Positions 39,264 through 47,552 of a DNA stretch of 64,000 nt are shown here, piece after piece. Numbering within the stretch: position 1 is the first letter of the stretch; the number at the start of each line of letters is the position of its first letter. The DNA comes from JAJYRX01 sp041655275 (GTDB lineage: Bacteria; Pseudomonadota; Gammaproteobacteria; Burkholderiales; Burkholderiaceae_B), in contig JBBAFU010000006.1 of assembly GCA_041655275.1 (NCBI GenBank), positions 109,061 to 173,060 of the forward strand, in the 5' to 3' direction. The position numbers and the translations under genes were made by a program. Below the pieces are notes generated by a model. The model was not told the DNA's origin, searched no databases, and saw only the letters and a list, made by a program, of their open reading frames with translations.

Positions 39264-40520
39264 TCAACGGTCGATTTCGCCAAACACGATGTCTTGCGTG
39301 CCAATGATGGTGACCGCGTCGGACAGCATGTGTCCACGCGACATTTCATCCAGGGATTGCAGGTGCACGAAGCCCGGCGCGCGGATCTTCATGCGATACG
39401 GCTTGTTGGCGCCGTCGGAGATCATATAGATGCCGAACTCGCCCTTGGGGTGCTCGACAGCCGCATAGACCTCGCCTTCGGGCACGATCATACCCTCCGA
39501 GAAAAGCTTGAAGTGGTGGATCATGTCTTCCATGCCCGTCTTCATCTTCTCGCGCTTGGGCGGTGCCACCTTGTGGTTGCCCACAATGACCGGACCGGGG
39601 TTGTTGCGCAACCACTCCACGCACTGGCGGATGATGCGGTTGCTTTCGCGCATCTCGGCAATGCGCACGAGATAGCGGTCATAGCTGTCGCCGTTGACGC
39701 CCACGGGAATATCGAACTCCATGCGGTCGTAGGCGGCATAGGGCTGGGTGCGCCGCAGATCCCACTCGACGCCCGAGCCCCGCAGCATGGGGCCGGTAAA
39801 GCCCAGGGCGCGCGCGCGCTCGGGCGACACGACGCCGATACCCACCAGGCGCTGCTTCCAGATACGGTTATCGGTGAGCAGTGTCTCGTACTCGTCGACG
39901 CAGGTGGGAAAGCGATTGGTGAAATCCTCGATGAAGTCCAGCAGCGAGCCGCTGCGCGCTTCATTCATCACCTTCAGCTCTTTCTCACCCCGGTAGCGGC
40001 TGGTTTCGCCATATTGCGGCATGGTATCGGGCAGGTCGCGATAGACGCCGCCGGGCCGGTAATAGGCCGCATGCATGCGCGCCCCGGAAACGGCCTCATA
40101 GCAATCCATCAGGTCTTCGCGCTCGCGGAAAGCGTACAGGAAGACCGCCATGGCACCCACGTCAAGCGCGTGTGAGCCCAGCGACATCAGGTGATTCAGG
40201 ATGCGCGTGATCTCGTCGAACATCACGCGGATGTACTGTGCACGGATGGGAATTTCTATACCCAGAAGCCGCTCGACCGCCATCACATAGGCATGCTCAT
40301 TGCACATCATGGACACATAGTCCAGGCGATCCATGTAGGGCAGGGCCTGCAGGAAGGTTCTGTGCTCGGCGAGCTTCTCGGTGGCCCGGTGCAGCAGGCC
40401 GATATGGGGGTCGGCGCGCTGGACGACTTCGCCGTCCATCTCGAGCACCAGGCGCAGCACACCGTGCGCAGCCGGGTGCTGGGGACCGAAGTTGAGGGTG
40501 TAGTTCTTGATTTCTGCCAT
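39264..40520 (-). CDS. nuoD: NADH-quinone oxidoreductase subunit D
   Basis: 49-kDa-type subunit, 418 residues, evolved from the hydrogenase large subunit; it forms the quinone head-group site with NuoB. Family marks include NFGPQHPAAHGVLRL, with the quinone-coordinating His, and the C-terminal SDAVTIIGTQDIVFGEIDR. The start is the ATG of MAEIKNYT, two codons inside the longest frame and two bases after the nuoC stop. Confidence 0.97.
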   Translation of the reverse strand: MAEIKNYTLNFGPQHPAAHGVLRLVLEMDGEVVQRADPHIGLLHRATEKLAEHRTFLQALPYMDRLDYVSMMCNEHAYVMAVERLLGIEIPIRAQYIRVMFDEITRILNHLMSLGSHALDVGAMAVFLYAFREREDLMDCYEAVSGARMHAAYYRPGGVYRDLPDTMPQYGETSRYRGEKELKVMNEARSGSLLDFIEDFTNRFPTCVDEYETLLTDNRIWKQRLVGIGVVSPERARALGFTGPMLRGSGVEWDLRRTQPYAAYDRMEFDIPVGVNGDSYDRYLVRIAEMRESNRIIRQCVEWLRNNPGPVIVGNHKVAPPKREKMKTGMEDMIHHFKLFSEGMIVPEGEVYAAVEHPKGEFGIYMISDGANKPYRMKIRAPGFVHLQSLDEMSRGHMLSDAVTIIGTQDIVFGEIDR

Positions 40521-40522
40521 GA

Positions 40523-41134
40523 TCAACGTCCCAATCCGTAGCCGGGTTCGCGCACCACACGTGGCGTGATCTCGCGCGGCTCAATGGTGACGGGCTGGTA
40601 GACCACCCGCTGCTGCTCGGCGTCATAACGCATCTCGACATGCCCCGATATGGGGAAGTCCTTGCGGAAGGGATGGCCGATGAAACCGTAATCCGTGAGA
40701 ATGCGGCGCAGATCGGGATGGCCCTCGAACACGATGCCGTACAGGTCGAAAGCTTCGCGTTCGAACCAGTTGACCACCGGCCAGACATTCACAAGCGTGG
40801 GGATGACGGGAAAATCATCCTCGGCCGGATAGGTGCGCACGCGCAGACGCCAGTTGTGGCCGATGGACAGCAGGTGCACGACCACGCCGAAGCGTCGCGG
40901 ATAAGGTCCGGTCCCGACCTCGTAGGTCGGTGCCATCCAGGCGGAGTAGTCCACACCGCAAAGGTCGATGCAGACGTCGAAATCGAGCTCGGGCGTGTCA
41001 CGCAGACGCAGACAGGCCTCGACCCAGGTGTCCTCGGGCACGACCAGAGTCAGCTCATTGCGATCGAGCGTGAGCTCGGCTGCCTCGCCAAAAGTGGCGA
41101 GCAGGCGATTTTGAAGCGTTTCCAGGCGGGTCAT
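40523..41134 (-). CDS. nuoC: NADH-quinone oxidoreductase subunit C
   Basis: 30-kDa-type peripheral subunit (203 residues), separate from NuoD here, unlike the NuoCD fusion of enterics. Conserved segments are DLCGVDYSAW, VVHLLSIGHNWRLRVRTY and the signature WFEREAFDLYGIVFEGHPDL. The ATG of MTRLETLQ was chosen; an in-frame GTG ten codons earlier is possible but lacks a ribosome site. Confidence 0.95.
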   Translation of the reverse strand: MTRLETLQNRLLATFGEAAELTLDRNELTLVVPEDTWVEACLRLRDTPELDFDVCIDLCGVDYSAWMAPTYEVGTGPYPRRFGVVVHLLSIGHNWRLRVRTYPAEDDFPVIPTLVNVWPVVNWFEREAFDLYGIVFEGHPDLRRILTDYGFIGHPFRKDFPISGHVEMRYDAEQQRVVYQPVTIEPREITPRVVREPGYGLGR

Positions 41135-41172
41135 GAATGCATTTTCGCTTAAGGTAACAGGCACCGGCGGCG

Positions 41173-41649
41173 TCAGCGCGCGATGGTGTTGGTGAGACGA
41201 ATCTTGTTCTGCATCTGCAACAGGCCATAGACCAGGGCCTCGGCCGTAGGCGGACAGCCGGGCACGTAGACGTCCACAGGCACGATGCGGTCACAGCCAC
41301 GCACTACGGAGTAGGAGTAGTGGTAATAGCCCCCGCCATTGGCACAGGAACCCATGGATACGACCCAGCGCGGTTCGGGCATCTGGTCGTACACCTTGCG
41401 CAGTGCCGGGGCCATCTTGTTGCACAGCGTCCCGGCAACGATCATCAGATCGGACTGCCGCGGACTGGGACGGAAGATGATGCCGAACTGGTCCAGATCG
41501 TAGCGCGCCGCACCGGCGTGCATCATCTCGACCGCGCAGCACGCCAGCCCGAATGTCATGGGCCACAGCGAGCCCGTCTTTGCCCAGTTCAGGAACTTGT
41601 CTGCGCTGGTCGTGATGAAACCTTCTTTCAGAATGCCGTCGATAGCCAT
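41173..41649 (-). CDS. nuoB: NADH-quinone oxidoreductase subunit B
   Basis: Subunit carrying terminal cluster N2, the direct electron donor to quinone. The tandem-cysteine motif GLACCAVEMMHAGAARYDLD and later MGSCANGGGYYHYSYSVV and VPGCPPTAEAL supply the four ligands. It is full length at 158 residues, follows nuoA by six bases and precedes nuoC by 38. Confidence 0.97.
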   Translation of the reverse strand: MAIDGILKEGFITTSADKFLNWAKTGSLWPMTFGLACCAVEMMHAGAARYDLDQFGIIFRPSPRQSDLMIVAGTLCNKMAPALRKVYDQMPEPRWVVSMGSCANGGGYYHYSYSVVRGCDRIVPVDVYVPGCPPTAEALVYGLLQMQNKIRLTNTIAR

Positions 41650-41655
41650 GAAGCC

Positions 41656-42015
41656 TCACTCCCAGTCAAGAGCGCCTTTTTTCCATTCGTAGACAAAGCC
41701 CACCACCAGAACGGAAAGGAAGATGAGCACCGTCCAGAAACCCACCATGCCCACAGTGCCGTTGGCAATGGCCCACGGGAACAGGAAGGCGATTTCCAGA
41801 TCGAACATGATGAAGAGAATGGCGATGAGGTAGTAGCGGATATCGAAGCGCATGCGTGAATCATCAAAGGCTTCGAAGCCGCACTCGTAGGGTGACAGCT
41901 TTTCGGCATAAGGCCTGTGGGGTCCAAGCAGCTTGCCTGCCGCCAGCAGGGCCATGCCAATCCCGGTGGCGACGATGATAAACAGCAGCACGGGGAAGTA
42001 CTGTTCGAGATTCAT
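41656..42015 (-). CDS. nuoA: NADH-quinone oxidoreductase subunit A
   Basis: Three-helix membrane subunit (119 residues) at the junction of the two arms of complex I. The loop KLSPYECGFEAFDDSRMRFDIRYY (here KLSPYECGFEAF) holds the conserved cysteine beside the quinone cavity, and LFIMFDLEIAFLFPWA contains helix-2/3 acidic residues. The start is the ATG of MNLEQYFPV. It is the first gene of the operon. The secG and tRNA-Leu genes that often precede nuoA in Burkholderiales are absent here. Confidence 0.96.
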   Translation of the reverse strand: MNLEQYFPVLLFIIVATGIGMALLAAGKLLGPHRPYAEKLSPYECGFEAFDDSRMRFDIRYYLIAILFIMFDLEIAFLFPWAIANGTVGMVGFWTVLIFLSVLVVGFVYEWKKGALDWE

Positions 42016-42164
42016 GCCATCAGATCCAGAGTGGGTAAGCAAACCACTGGATTGTAGCATCATGGCCGCGGGCGAGAGCACCCGCACAGCACCATACTCT
42101 TCCGTGTTTGACGCCGGTCAAGTTGCGTCTGCAGCGCGCGCATGCACCCGCGTCCGCCAATAGG
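42016..42164 (-). promoter_or_regulatory. Probable nuo operon promoter region
   Basis: Read on the minus strand, TACAAT (complement of 42051-42056) is a good -10 candidate about 35 bases upstream of nuoA. Further upstream TTGACC (around 42116-42121) resembles a -35 for a second possible start. The region has no gene and no tRNA. The exact promoter is uncertain. Confidence 0.4.
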
Positions 42165-42187
42165 AAAAGCCACCGCAATGCGGTGGC
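42165..42187 (-). terminator. Rho-independent terminator of the porin gene
   Basis: A perfect 8-bp stem (GCCACCGC at 42169-42176 and GCGGTGGC at 42180-42187) with a 3-base loop is followed, in the leftward direction, by TTTT. It lies about 80 bases past the porin stop and would insulate the nuo operon from porin transcription. A second perfect 8-bp hairpin (42224-42241) lies between it and the porin gene, without a U tract. Confidence 0.85.
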
Positions 42188-42265
42188 TCCTCACAGGCTT
42201 CAAGCCGGTTCCGGACTGCACCGGGTCACGCAAGCGTGACCGGGCACAGAAAAAGGAAAGACAGC

Positions 42266-43438
42266 TTAGAAGCGGTGCGTCAGGCCGATACCGACGACCG
42301 TGGACTTCTGCTCCTTCACGAAGTGCACGTTCTTGGCATACGAACCGTAGGCGTAGACATCGGTACGCTTGGACATCGGGTACTTGTAGCCCAGGTTGTA
42401 GGTCTGCTGCTTCTTCAGGTCAACCTTTTCACCCGTAAGATCCTGGAAGTCCTTGATGGCGTCGGACTTGCTGCGGGGATCAACCATGTGCCAGGAGGCC
42501 AGGATCTTGCCGCCGCCAACCGGTGCGCTCAGACCGACGACATAGCCGTTGGACTTGAAGCCCTTGTCGAACGCGTTGATCAGGCCGACATCACCAGACG
42601 TGGTCCAGATGTTGCGGGCAGCCCAGTCACCGTTACGGGTCTGGCCAAAGCCCAGCGAGACCTTCACGACTTCGAAGTCGTAGGCCGCACCAATGTTCCA
42701 CTGGCTGCGCGTGGTGTCAGCGTAACCGGTGTTGGAGCTGCGCTTCGCCTGGTCATACGTCAGGACCACGCCCAGGGGGCCGTTGGCGTAACGGATGGCG
42801 GCGGTGATGGCGCGCGTGTTGGGGTTGTCATCCCCGCTGTACTTCCATGCCTGACCACCGTCGGTGTTGAAAGCATAGCCCACACCTGCCTGGAAGCCCG
42901 AGAAGTTGGGCGTCTGGTAGATGATGGTGTTGTCGTAGCGGATGGTATCGGTTGCCGTCATGGCCTTGCCGGCGCTGGCCTGACCGAAGCCGCCACCGAA
43001 CGGATCGATGGTGCCGAGCATGTACTTGGAGCCGACCGTGGTCTGGCGACCCAGATCAACCTGACCCCAGGCATCGCCATGCAGGCCGACCGTGGCCTGA
43101 CGACCGAACAGACGACCGCCCTGGGCCGACTGACCGGTGGTGACCAGGAAGCCGCTTTCCAGCTGGAACACGGCGCGCAGGCCATTACCCAGATCCTCAA
43201 CACCGCGCAGGCCCCAGCGGCTGCCGGCCTGACCCAGGTTGGTACCGTCATAGACACCCGTGCGGGTGCGCTTGACATGGTCCAGGCTGCCATCGGGGTT
43301 GACGCCAGAAACCACACCATTCTGACGCTCGTAAGCGATACCGGTGTCGATGATGCCGTACAGGGTGACCGAAGTTTCAGCCTGGGCGACGCCGGCAAAG
43401 CCGACAGCCAGAGCAGCAGCAAGCAGAGTCTTTTTCAT
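42266..43438 (-). CDS. General porin, Gram-negative trimeric type
   Basis: Outer-membrane porin of 390 residues. Residues 1-20 are a signal peptide (KKTLLAAALAVGFAGVAQA). The mature start ETSVTLYGIIDTGIAYE, RWGLRGVEDLGNGLRAVFQLESGF and the terminal Phe of IGLTHRF are hallmarks of Burkholderiales 16-stranded porins. The terminal Phe is needed for assembly by the Bam complex. It is transcribed alone, with its own terminator and a long AT-rich leader region. Selectivity cannot be read from the sequence. The OmpR-type system at 17.5 kb is a possible regulator, by analogy only. Confidence 0.93.
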   Translation of the reverse strand: MKKTLLAAALAVGFAGVAQAETSVTLYGIIDTGIAYERQNGVVSGVNPDGSLDHVKRTRTGVYDGTNLGQAGSRWGLRGVEDLGNGLRAVFQLESGFLVTTGQSAQGGRLFGRQATVGLHGDAWGQVDLGRQTTVGSKYMLGTIDPFGGGFGQASAGKAMTATDTIRYDNTIIYQTPNFSGFQAGVGYAFNTDGGQAWKYSGDDNPNTRAITAAIRYANGPLGVVLTYDQAKRSSNTGYADTTRSQWNIGAAYDFEVVKVSLGFGQTRNGDWAARNIWTTSGDVGLINAFDKGFKSNGYVVGLSAPVGGGKILASWHMVDPRSKSDAIKDFQDLTGEKVDLKKQQTYNLGYKYPMSKRTDVYAYGSYAKNVHFVKEQKSTVVGIGLTHRF

Positions 43439-43913
43439 GTAAGAAATCTCCGTAAATTTGAGTAACCAGAGCAGCGACTGCGAACACTGTGCTGCTGCCC
43501 TTTCTAACTCCGCGATGGGAAGTTGTAGCTATTGCATCAAAATTCAGCGCCGCTGGCTATTGTCTGCACAGCAAAAGTCGGGTTTTGTTGACGCTCTGTT
43601 GGCTTATCGCAACAAAAGACGATAAGCTTGCTCGTAAGCTACGGGTTAACCCGAATGTCAATGTTGCCAAATTTCAACAAATCCAAATCAGCACCAAATG
43701 CTGCGCGTCGAAAGGAGGCAGGGGCTAAGTCACTGTTTTTTCGATACTTGATCCTCAGCTTATCATGACTGCAGGAAGCATTGGCGACCGGCCGGCACAA
43801 TCGGGACTGCCAACCTGCCCCTTGCGGCATGCCCGCTACAATTCAGACAGGAACCCACCCCCGAACCCCGCCATGCACGACACCGTCCTGGATGGCCTGA
43901 TTGCGGAAGCCCC
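43439..43913. promoter_or_regulatory. Long intergenic region upstream of the porin and MFS genes
   Basis: 475 bases, clearly more AT-rich than the genes around it, with no convincing gene. It holds an 8-bp inverted repeat (GCTTATCG at 43602-43609 with CGATAAGC at 43620-43627) and a perfect 12-bp palindrome CGGGTTAACCCG (43642-43653). Both lie 160-220 bases upstream of the porin start and are candidate regulator sites. A 79-codon frame here has no ribosome site and unconvincing composition. Confidence 0.5.
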
Positions 43914-45212
43914 ATGGCCGAATCGGATTTTCACTGGCGAGAAATCATCGTTCCCGCCTATGGCCCCTCCATATTGTTCGGGCTCGGCAAGGGTGCCGTC
44001 CTGCCCATCATTGCCCTGACGGCGATCGACCTCAACGCATCCCATGCCGTTTCCGGCTTCATCGTGGCCCTGGTGGGCCTGGGCTCCCTCATCAACAATA
44101 TGCCGGCGGCACACATCACCGCGCGGCTGGGCGAGCGCCTCGCCCTGGTGGGCGCCTCAGTCTTCAGCATGCTGGGGCTGCTGCTGTGCATACTGGCACG
44201 CGGGCCCACCCTGCTGGGTGTGGGCGTGTTCATGCTGGGCATGTCAACCTCGGTGTTCTATCTGGCACGCCAGACCTATCTTATTGATGTCGTGCCTGTG
44301 CGACTGCGCGCCCGCGCCTTTTCCATGCTGGGCGGCACGGAACGCATCGGCCTGTTCGCAGGTCCCTTCGGCGCGGCGGCCATCATGCACTTCATGGGAC
44401 TTGACGGTGCCTACTGGCTGGCCATCGTGGCGCTGGCCGCCGCCGGCATGCTGTCCTTTGCGATTCCGGACAGCCGCGTCGCAGCGCCGCAACGGACGAC
44501 AGCCGACGGGCGGCCCGCCCCTCGCACGGGTGGCACAGACATGATCAGTCTGGCACGCCGTCACCGGCATGTGCTGCTCACGCTGGGGATGGGGGTGATG
44601 CTCATTGGAGCGCTACGCGCCTCGCGTCAGGTTGCCGTTCCCCTGTGGGCGGAATACATCGGCCTGAGCCCGGCGGCCACGGCAGTGGTCTTCGGCCTCA
44701 TCTCCGGCATTGACATGCTGGTGTTCTATCCTGCAGGCAAGATCATGGACGAGCACGGCCGCCTCTGGGTCGCCCTGCCCTGCACACTGCTGCTCGGGCT
44801 TTCCTTCGTCAGTATTCCCATGACCGCCAGCCTGCTGCCCTTCGTGCTCATCAGCGCCGTCATGGGGTTTGGCAATGGCATAGGCTCGGGAATCGTCATG
44901 ACGCTGGGTGCGGATGCCTCACCGGCGGAAGGGCGCACGCAGTTCCTGGGGCTGTGGCGGCTGATCAGTGATATTGGCACCAGTTCCGGCCCCGTCCTGC
45001 TGGCGGGCATCACGGCTGCGGCATCGCTGGCAGCCGGCATCGGCATCATCGGCCTGTCGGGCTTTGTGGCGGCCGCCATCTTCTGGCGTCACCTGCCCCA
45101 CGGAAAGCCGGCACCGGGCAAACCGGCACCGGACAAGGCGGCGCCCGCCGGCCCGGTATCGAACAGGTCTGCACCGCGAGACGGACCGGATTCTGAAGAT
45201 CAGCAACCATAG
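43914..45212 (+). CDS. Major facilitator superfamily transporter
   Basis: Twelve-helix MFS protein of 432 residues, probably a proton-driven exporter or importer in the inner membrane. The loop RLRARAFSMLGGTERIGLF after helix 4 and the AGKIMDEHGR loop match MFS motif A-like patterns. The C-terminal 30 residues are a Lys/Pro/Ala-rich cytoplasmic tail with tandem GKPAP-type repeats. The substrate is unknown. It is the last chromosomal gene before the putative attachment site and is followed by a GC-rich 6-bp hairpin (about 45250-45266) without a U tract. Confidence 0.8.
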   Translation: MAESDFHWREIIVPAYGPSILFGLGKGAVLPIIALTAIDLNASHAVSGFIVALVGLGSLINNMPAAHITARLGERLALVGASVFSMLGLLLCILARGPTLLGVGVFMLGMSTSVFYLARQTYLIDVVPVRLRARAFSMLGGTERIGLFAGPFGAAAIMHFMGLDGAYWLAIVALAAAGMLSFAIPDSRVAAPQRTTADGRPAPRTGGTDMISLARRHRHVLLTLGMGVMLIGALRASRQVAVPLWAEYIGLSPAATAVVFGLISGIDMLVFYPAGKIMDEHGRLWVALPCTLLLGLSFVSIPMTASLLPFVLISAVMGFGNGIGSGIVMTLGADASPAEGRTQFLGLWRLISDIGTSSGPVLLAGITAAASLAAGIGIIGLSGFVAAAIFWRHLPHGKPAPGKPAPDKAAPAGPVSNRSAPRDGPDSEDQQP

Positions 45213-45278
45213 TTAGCGGCAACCAGAGAATCCGGCTGCCGGGCCGGTGCCCGCCTGGACGGCGGGTGGCCCGAAGAC

Positions 45279-45300
45279 TGGTGCGACGGCGAGACTCGAA
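45279..45300 (-). other. Putative attachment site: tRNA-3'-end-like sequence
   Basis: On the minus strand these 22 bases read TTCGAGTCTCGCCGTCGCACCA-like, i.e. a T-loop (TTCGAGT), the 3' side of the stems and a terminal CCA. No matching T-stem, anticodon arm or D arm follows, and the 3' side is one base short of a standard tRNA. It is therefore a fragment and not a gene. A tRNA 3' end alone at the point where core genes give way to conjugation genes is the usual mark of a tyrosine-integrase attachment site. The isotype is not assigned. Confidence 0.55.
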
Positions 45301-45342
45301 TAGTCAGTATCCATGTGGGCTTCAGAAGGCACCCGCCCCCCG

Positions 45343-45370
45343 CATACCAAAAAACATACCAAAAATAATC
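45343..45370. repeat. Tandem CATACCAAAAA repeats, putative integrase arm sites
   Basis: Two copies of CATACCAAAAA, starting at 45343 and 45355 (12 bases apart), lie 42 bases inside the putative attachment site. Short repeats in this position are the usual arm-type binding sites of P4-like integrases. No integrase gene is in the window, so the role is inferred. Confidence 0.5.
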
Positions 45371-45509
45371 GGCTTGTGTTCCGTAGGACAAAGTGACCTC
45401 ACTACGGATGCCCTGAACCAGAAGCTGAGCTATAAGAGACAAGGTTACGCCGGAAGGCCTCTGCTCACCTGCCATTTTACGTGAATACCCCTCACACACC
45501 GGAATCCCT

Positions 45510-46511
45510 ATGGACGACACACAGCAATTGGTCATTTTTGAAGGAGAAGCCGGACAGGTGGAAGTGCGGCTGGAAGGTGAGACTGTCTGGCTCAGTCTGC
45601 AGCAACTGGCAGACTTATTTGGCCGAGACAAGTCGGTGATTTCACGCCACCTGAAAGGTATTTTCTCTACGGGCGAGTTACCACGAGAGGGAACAGTTGC
45701 AAAAAATGCAACGGTTCAACTCGAAGGCACGCGGGAAGTCGTACGGCACATCGAATATTACAACCTCGACGCCATCATTTCCGTAGGCTATCGCGTCAAC
45801 TCAACCCGCGCCACCCGCTTCCGCCAATGGGCTACCACCGTTCTGCGAGAACACCTGACCCAAGGCTACACACTCAATCGCCAGCGCTTCGAACAGAACG
45901 CCGCCGAACTGGAAGCCGCCCTGACCCTGGTGAAGAAAGCTGCCGCAGGCGACGCCCTGACCACTGACCAAGGGCGCGGCCTGGTGGATGTCATTGCACG
46001 CTACACCCACACATTCCTGTGGCTACAGCGCTATGACGAAGGTCTGCTGACCGAACCGCTGGGCAGCCCAGGCGGAACACTTCCGTCTACTGACGAGGCC
46101 CGCAGCGGCATTGCCCGGCTGAAAGCCGACCTAATGGCCCGCGAGGAAGCCACCGCCTTGTTCGGAAACGAACGCGAAGGTGGCTTGGCCGCAGTGCTGG
46201 GCAACCTCGACCAAACGGTGTTCGGCGAACCTGCTTACCCCACGGTGGAATCCAAGGCCGCCCATCTGCTGTACTTCGTCATCAAGAACCATCCGTTCTC
46301 GGACGGCAACAAACGCATCGGCTCCTATCTATTCGTAGACTTCCTGGCCCGCAACGGCCGCCTGCTGCGCGACGATGAACCCGTCATCAATGATGTCGGC
46401 CTGGCCGCCCTGGCCTTGCTGGTAGCTGAATCCGACCCGAAATCGAAAGAAGTCATGATCCGCCTGATCGAGAACATGCTGGCACCCAGCCAGATCAGAA
46501 CAAACCCATAA
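45510..46511 (+). CDS. RhuM / Fic-Doc domain protein
   Basis: A 333-residue two-domain protein. Residues about 15-125 match the virulence RhuM family, with a DNA-binding-like segment (LQQLADLFGRDKSVISRHLK) and EYYNLDAIISVGYRVNS. The C-terminal half is a Fic/Doc fold whose active-site loop is HPFSDGNKRIG, with His261. The NKR ending, without the GNGRxxR of AMPylating Fic enzymes, resembles the Doc toxin, which phosphorylates EF-Tu. The RhuM-Fic/Doc architecture is known in databases; its activity is not established. It is first in the element, 13 bases before a ribbon-helix-helix gene that might be its antitoxin. Confidence 0.8.
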   Translation: MDDTQQLVIFEGEAGQVEVRLEGETVWLSLQQLADLFGRDKSVISRHLKGIFSTGELPREGTVAKNATVQLEGTREVVRHIEYYNLDAIISVGYRVNSTRATRFRQWATTVLREHLTQGYTLNRQRFEQNAAELEAALTLVKKAAAGDALTTDQGRGLVDVIARYTHTFLWLQRYDEGLLTEPLGSPGGTLPSTDEARSGIARLKADLMAREEATALFGNEREGGLAAVLGNLDQTVFGEPAYPTVESKAAHLLYFVIKNHPFSDGNKRIGSYLFVDFLARNGRLLRDDEPVINDVGLAALALLVAESDPKSKEVMIRLIENMLAPSQIRTNP

Positions 46512-46524
46512 CAAGGGAACCCTC

Positions 46525-46818
46525 ATGAACGAACCTCTTTCCGAGGTCATCCGTATCCGGGTGACCCCGTCCCATGCTGCGCGCTTGGGCGAAGCAGCTG
46601 CCCTGTCTGGGCTATCCCTCTCTAACTATATAAGGCGGCGTCTTTCCGCCGACGATACGCTGCAGGAAGAGCTGACGCTGCTGCGCAAGGTCGTGGCTGA
46701 TCTGGGCCAGCTTCGCGATACTCGCTTGGCTGCCATCGAAAGCGCCCACCTGCTGCGGGCCATGGCCAAGCCCGAACATCTCGCCATCGCACAGCAGACG
46801 TTGCAGCAGCAGCGCTGA
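46525..46818 (+). CDS. Ribbon-helix-helix protein (MobC/NikA-like or antitoxin)
   Basis: A 97-residue protein whose N-terminal half (VIRIRVTPSHAARLGEAAAL then SLSNYIRRRL) fits the ribbon-helix-helix DNA-binding fold used by relaxosome accessory proteins and by many antitoxins. The C-terminal half is helical and charged. An AAGGGAA-type ribosome site precedes the start. Its position, 13 bases after the RhuM-Doc gene and just ahead of the conjugation genes, allows either an antitoxin or an oriT-binding role; the sequence does not decide. Confidence 0.65.
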   Translation: MNEPLSEVIRIRVTPSHAARLGEAAALSGLSLSNYIRRRLSADDTLQEELTLLRKVVADLGQLRDTRLAAIESAHLLRAMAKPEHLAIAQQTLQQQR

Positions 46819-46870
46819 CCCCTTCAGGCCGACAGGCCGCACGCTCTACCCCACTCCCGGAGACTTCCTC

Positions 46871-47542
46871 ATGCACACCCTTCCCGCCCTGCGGGCTGGG
46901 GCGCTGGCGCTTGCCTGCGTCCTGGCTCCTGCTGCCCACGCGAACGGCACAATTGAGCTGCTGACAGGCATTCCCCGCCTGGCCTGCGAAGCGACGCTAT
47001 GTCTGTCATCCAGTCTGCGCCCCGGTGAATGCAGCCCATCTCTGGATCATTATTTCGACATAAAAAAGTACAACAAGCGCGGCCTGGACTGGTCTGCGAC
47101 GGTAGCGGCCAGACGGGCTTTCCTGTCTGAGTGTCCGGCTTCCGGTGAAAATGGTATGGCGCAGCGCATCGACGCCATTGCCCGAGGGGCAGGCAAATGT
47201 GATGCAGGCTTCCTGAATAGCAACTACGCCGGTACTGCCTACAAATGGCGTAAACGCGGCTACCGCTATGGCGGCGACAGCGACGAACCCGTCTACGAAG
47301 TGCATCCCCTTCGCACGGTCACGCTCACACAGCTGCCCGCTTATTGTGTGGTCTACAACGATCACGCCTGGACCTATGAACTGTCGATCCAGTACGTGGG
47401 CAGGCCAGCCATGGGTGGCTACTGGATCAAAGCTGAGGATTACGACGCGGCACAGGCCAAATGGGAAGCGGAGCACACAGGCCAGTGGGCCAGCGGCTGG
47501 AACTTCTCGCTGACTGACCCCAGGCACCGCAGCGACAACTGA
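46871..47542 (+). CDS. TrbM/KikA/MpfK family conjugal transfer protein
   Basis: Exported protein of 223 residues. Residues 1-24 are a signal peptide ending in AHA. The mature protein begins with the family signature LACEATLCLSS...RPGECSPSL, with four conserved cysteines expected to form disulfides in the periplasm. TrbM/KikA proteins are encoded at the edge of IncP, PromA and IncN-like mating clusters; their mechanism is poorly defined. It precedes the virB1-like gene by 10 bases, suggesting one operon. Confidence 0.85.
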   Translation: MHTLPALRAGALALACVLAPAAHANGTIELLTGIPRLACEATLCLSSSLRPGECSPSLDHYFDIKKYNKRGLDWSATVAARRAFLSECPASGENGMAQRIDAIARGAGKCDAGFLNSNYAGTAYKWRKRGYRYGGDSDEPVYEVHPLRTVTLTQLPAYCVVYNDHAWTYELSIQYVGRPAMGGYWIKAEDYDAAQAKWEAEHTGQWASGWNFSLTDPRHRSDN

Positions 47543-47552
47543 GGACGCCGCC

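Noticed and set aside
43489..43728. A 79-codon frame in the porin upstream region
   Set aside because: It has no ribosome site and unlikely composition, and it spans the palindrome and hairpin; better read as regulatory DNA.
45279..45300. A complete tRNA gene at the element boundary
   Set aside because: Only the 3' side is present; no T-stem complement, anticodon arm or D arm can be folded from the following bases.
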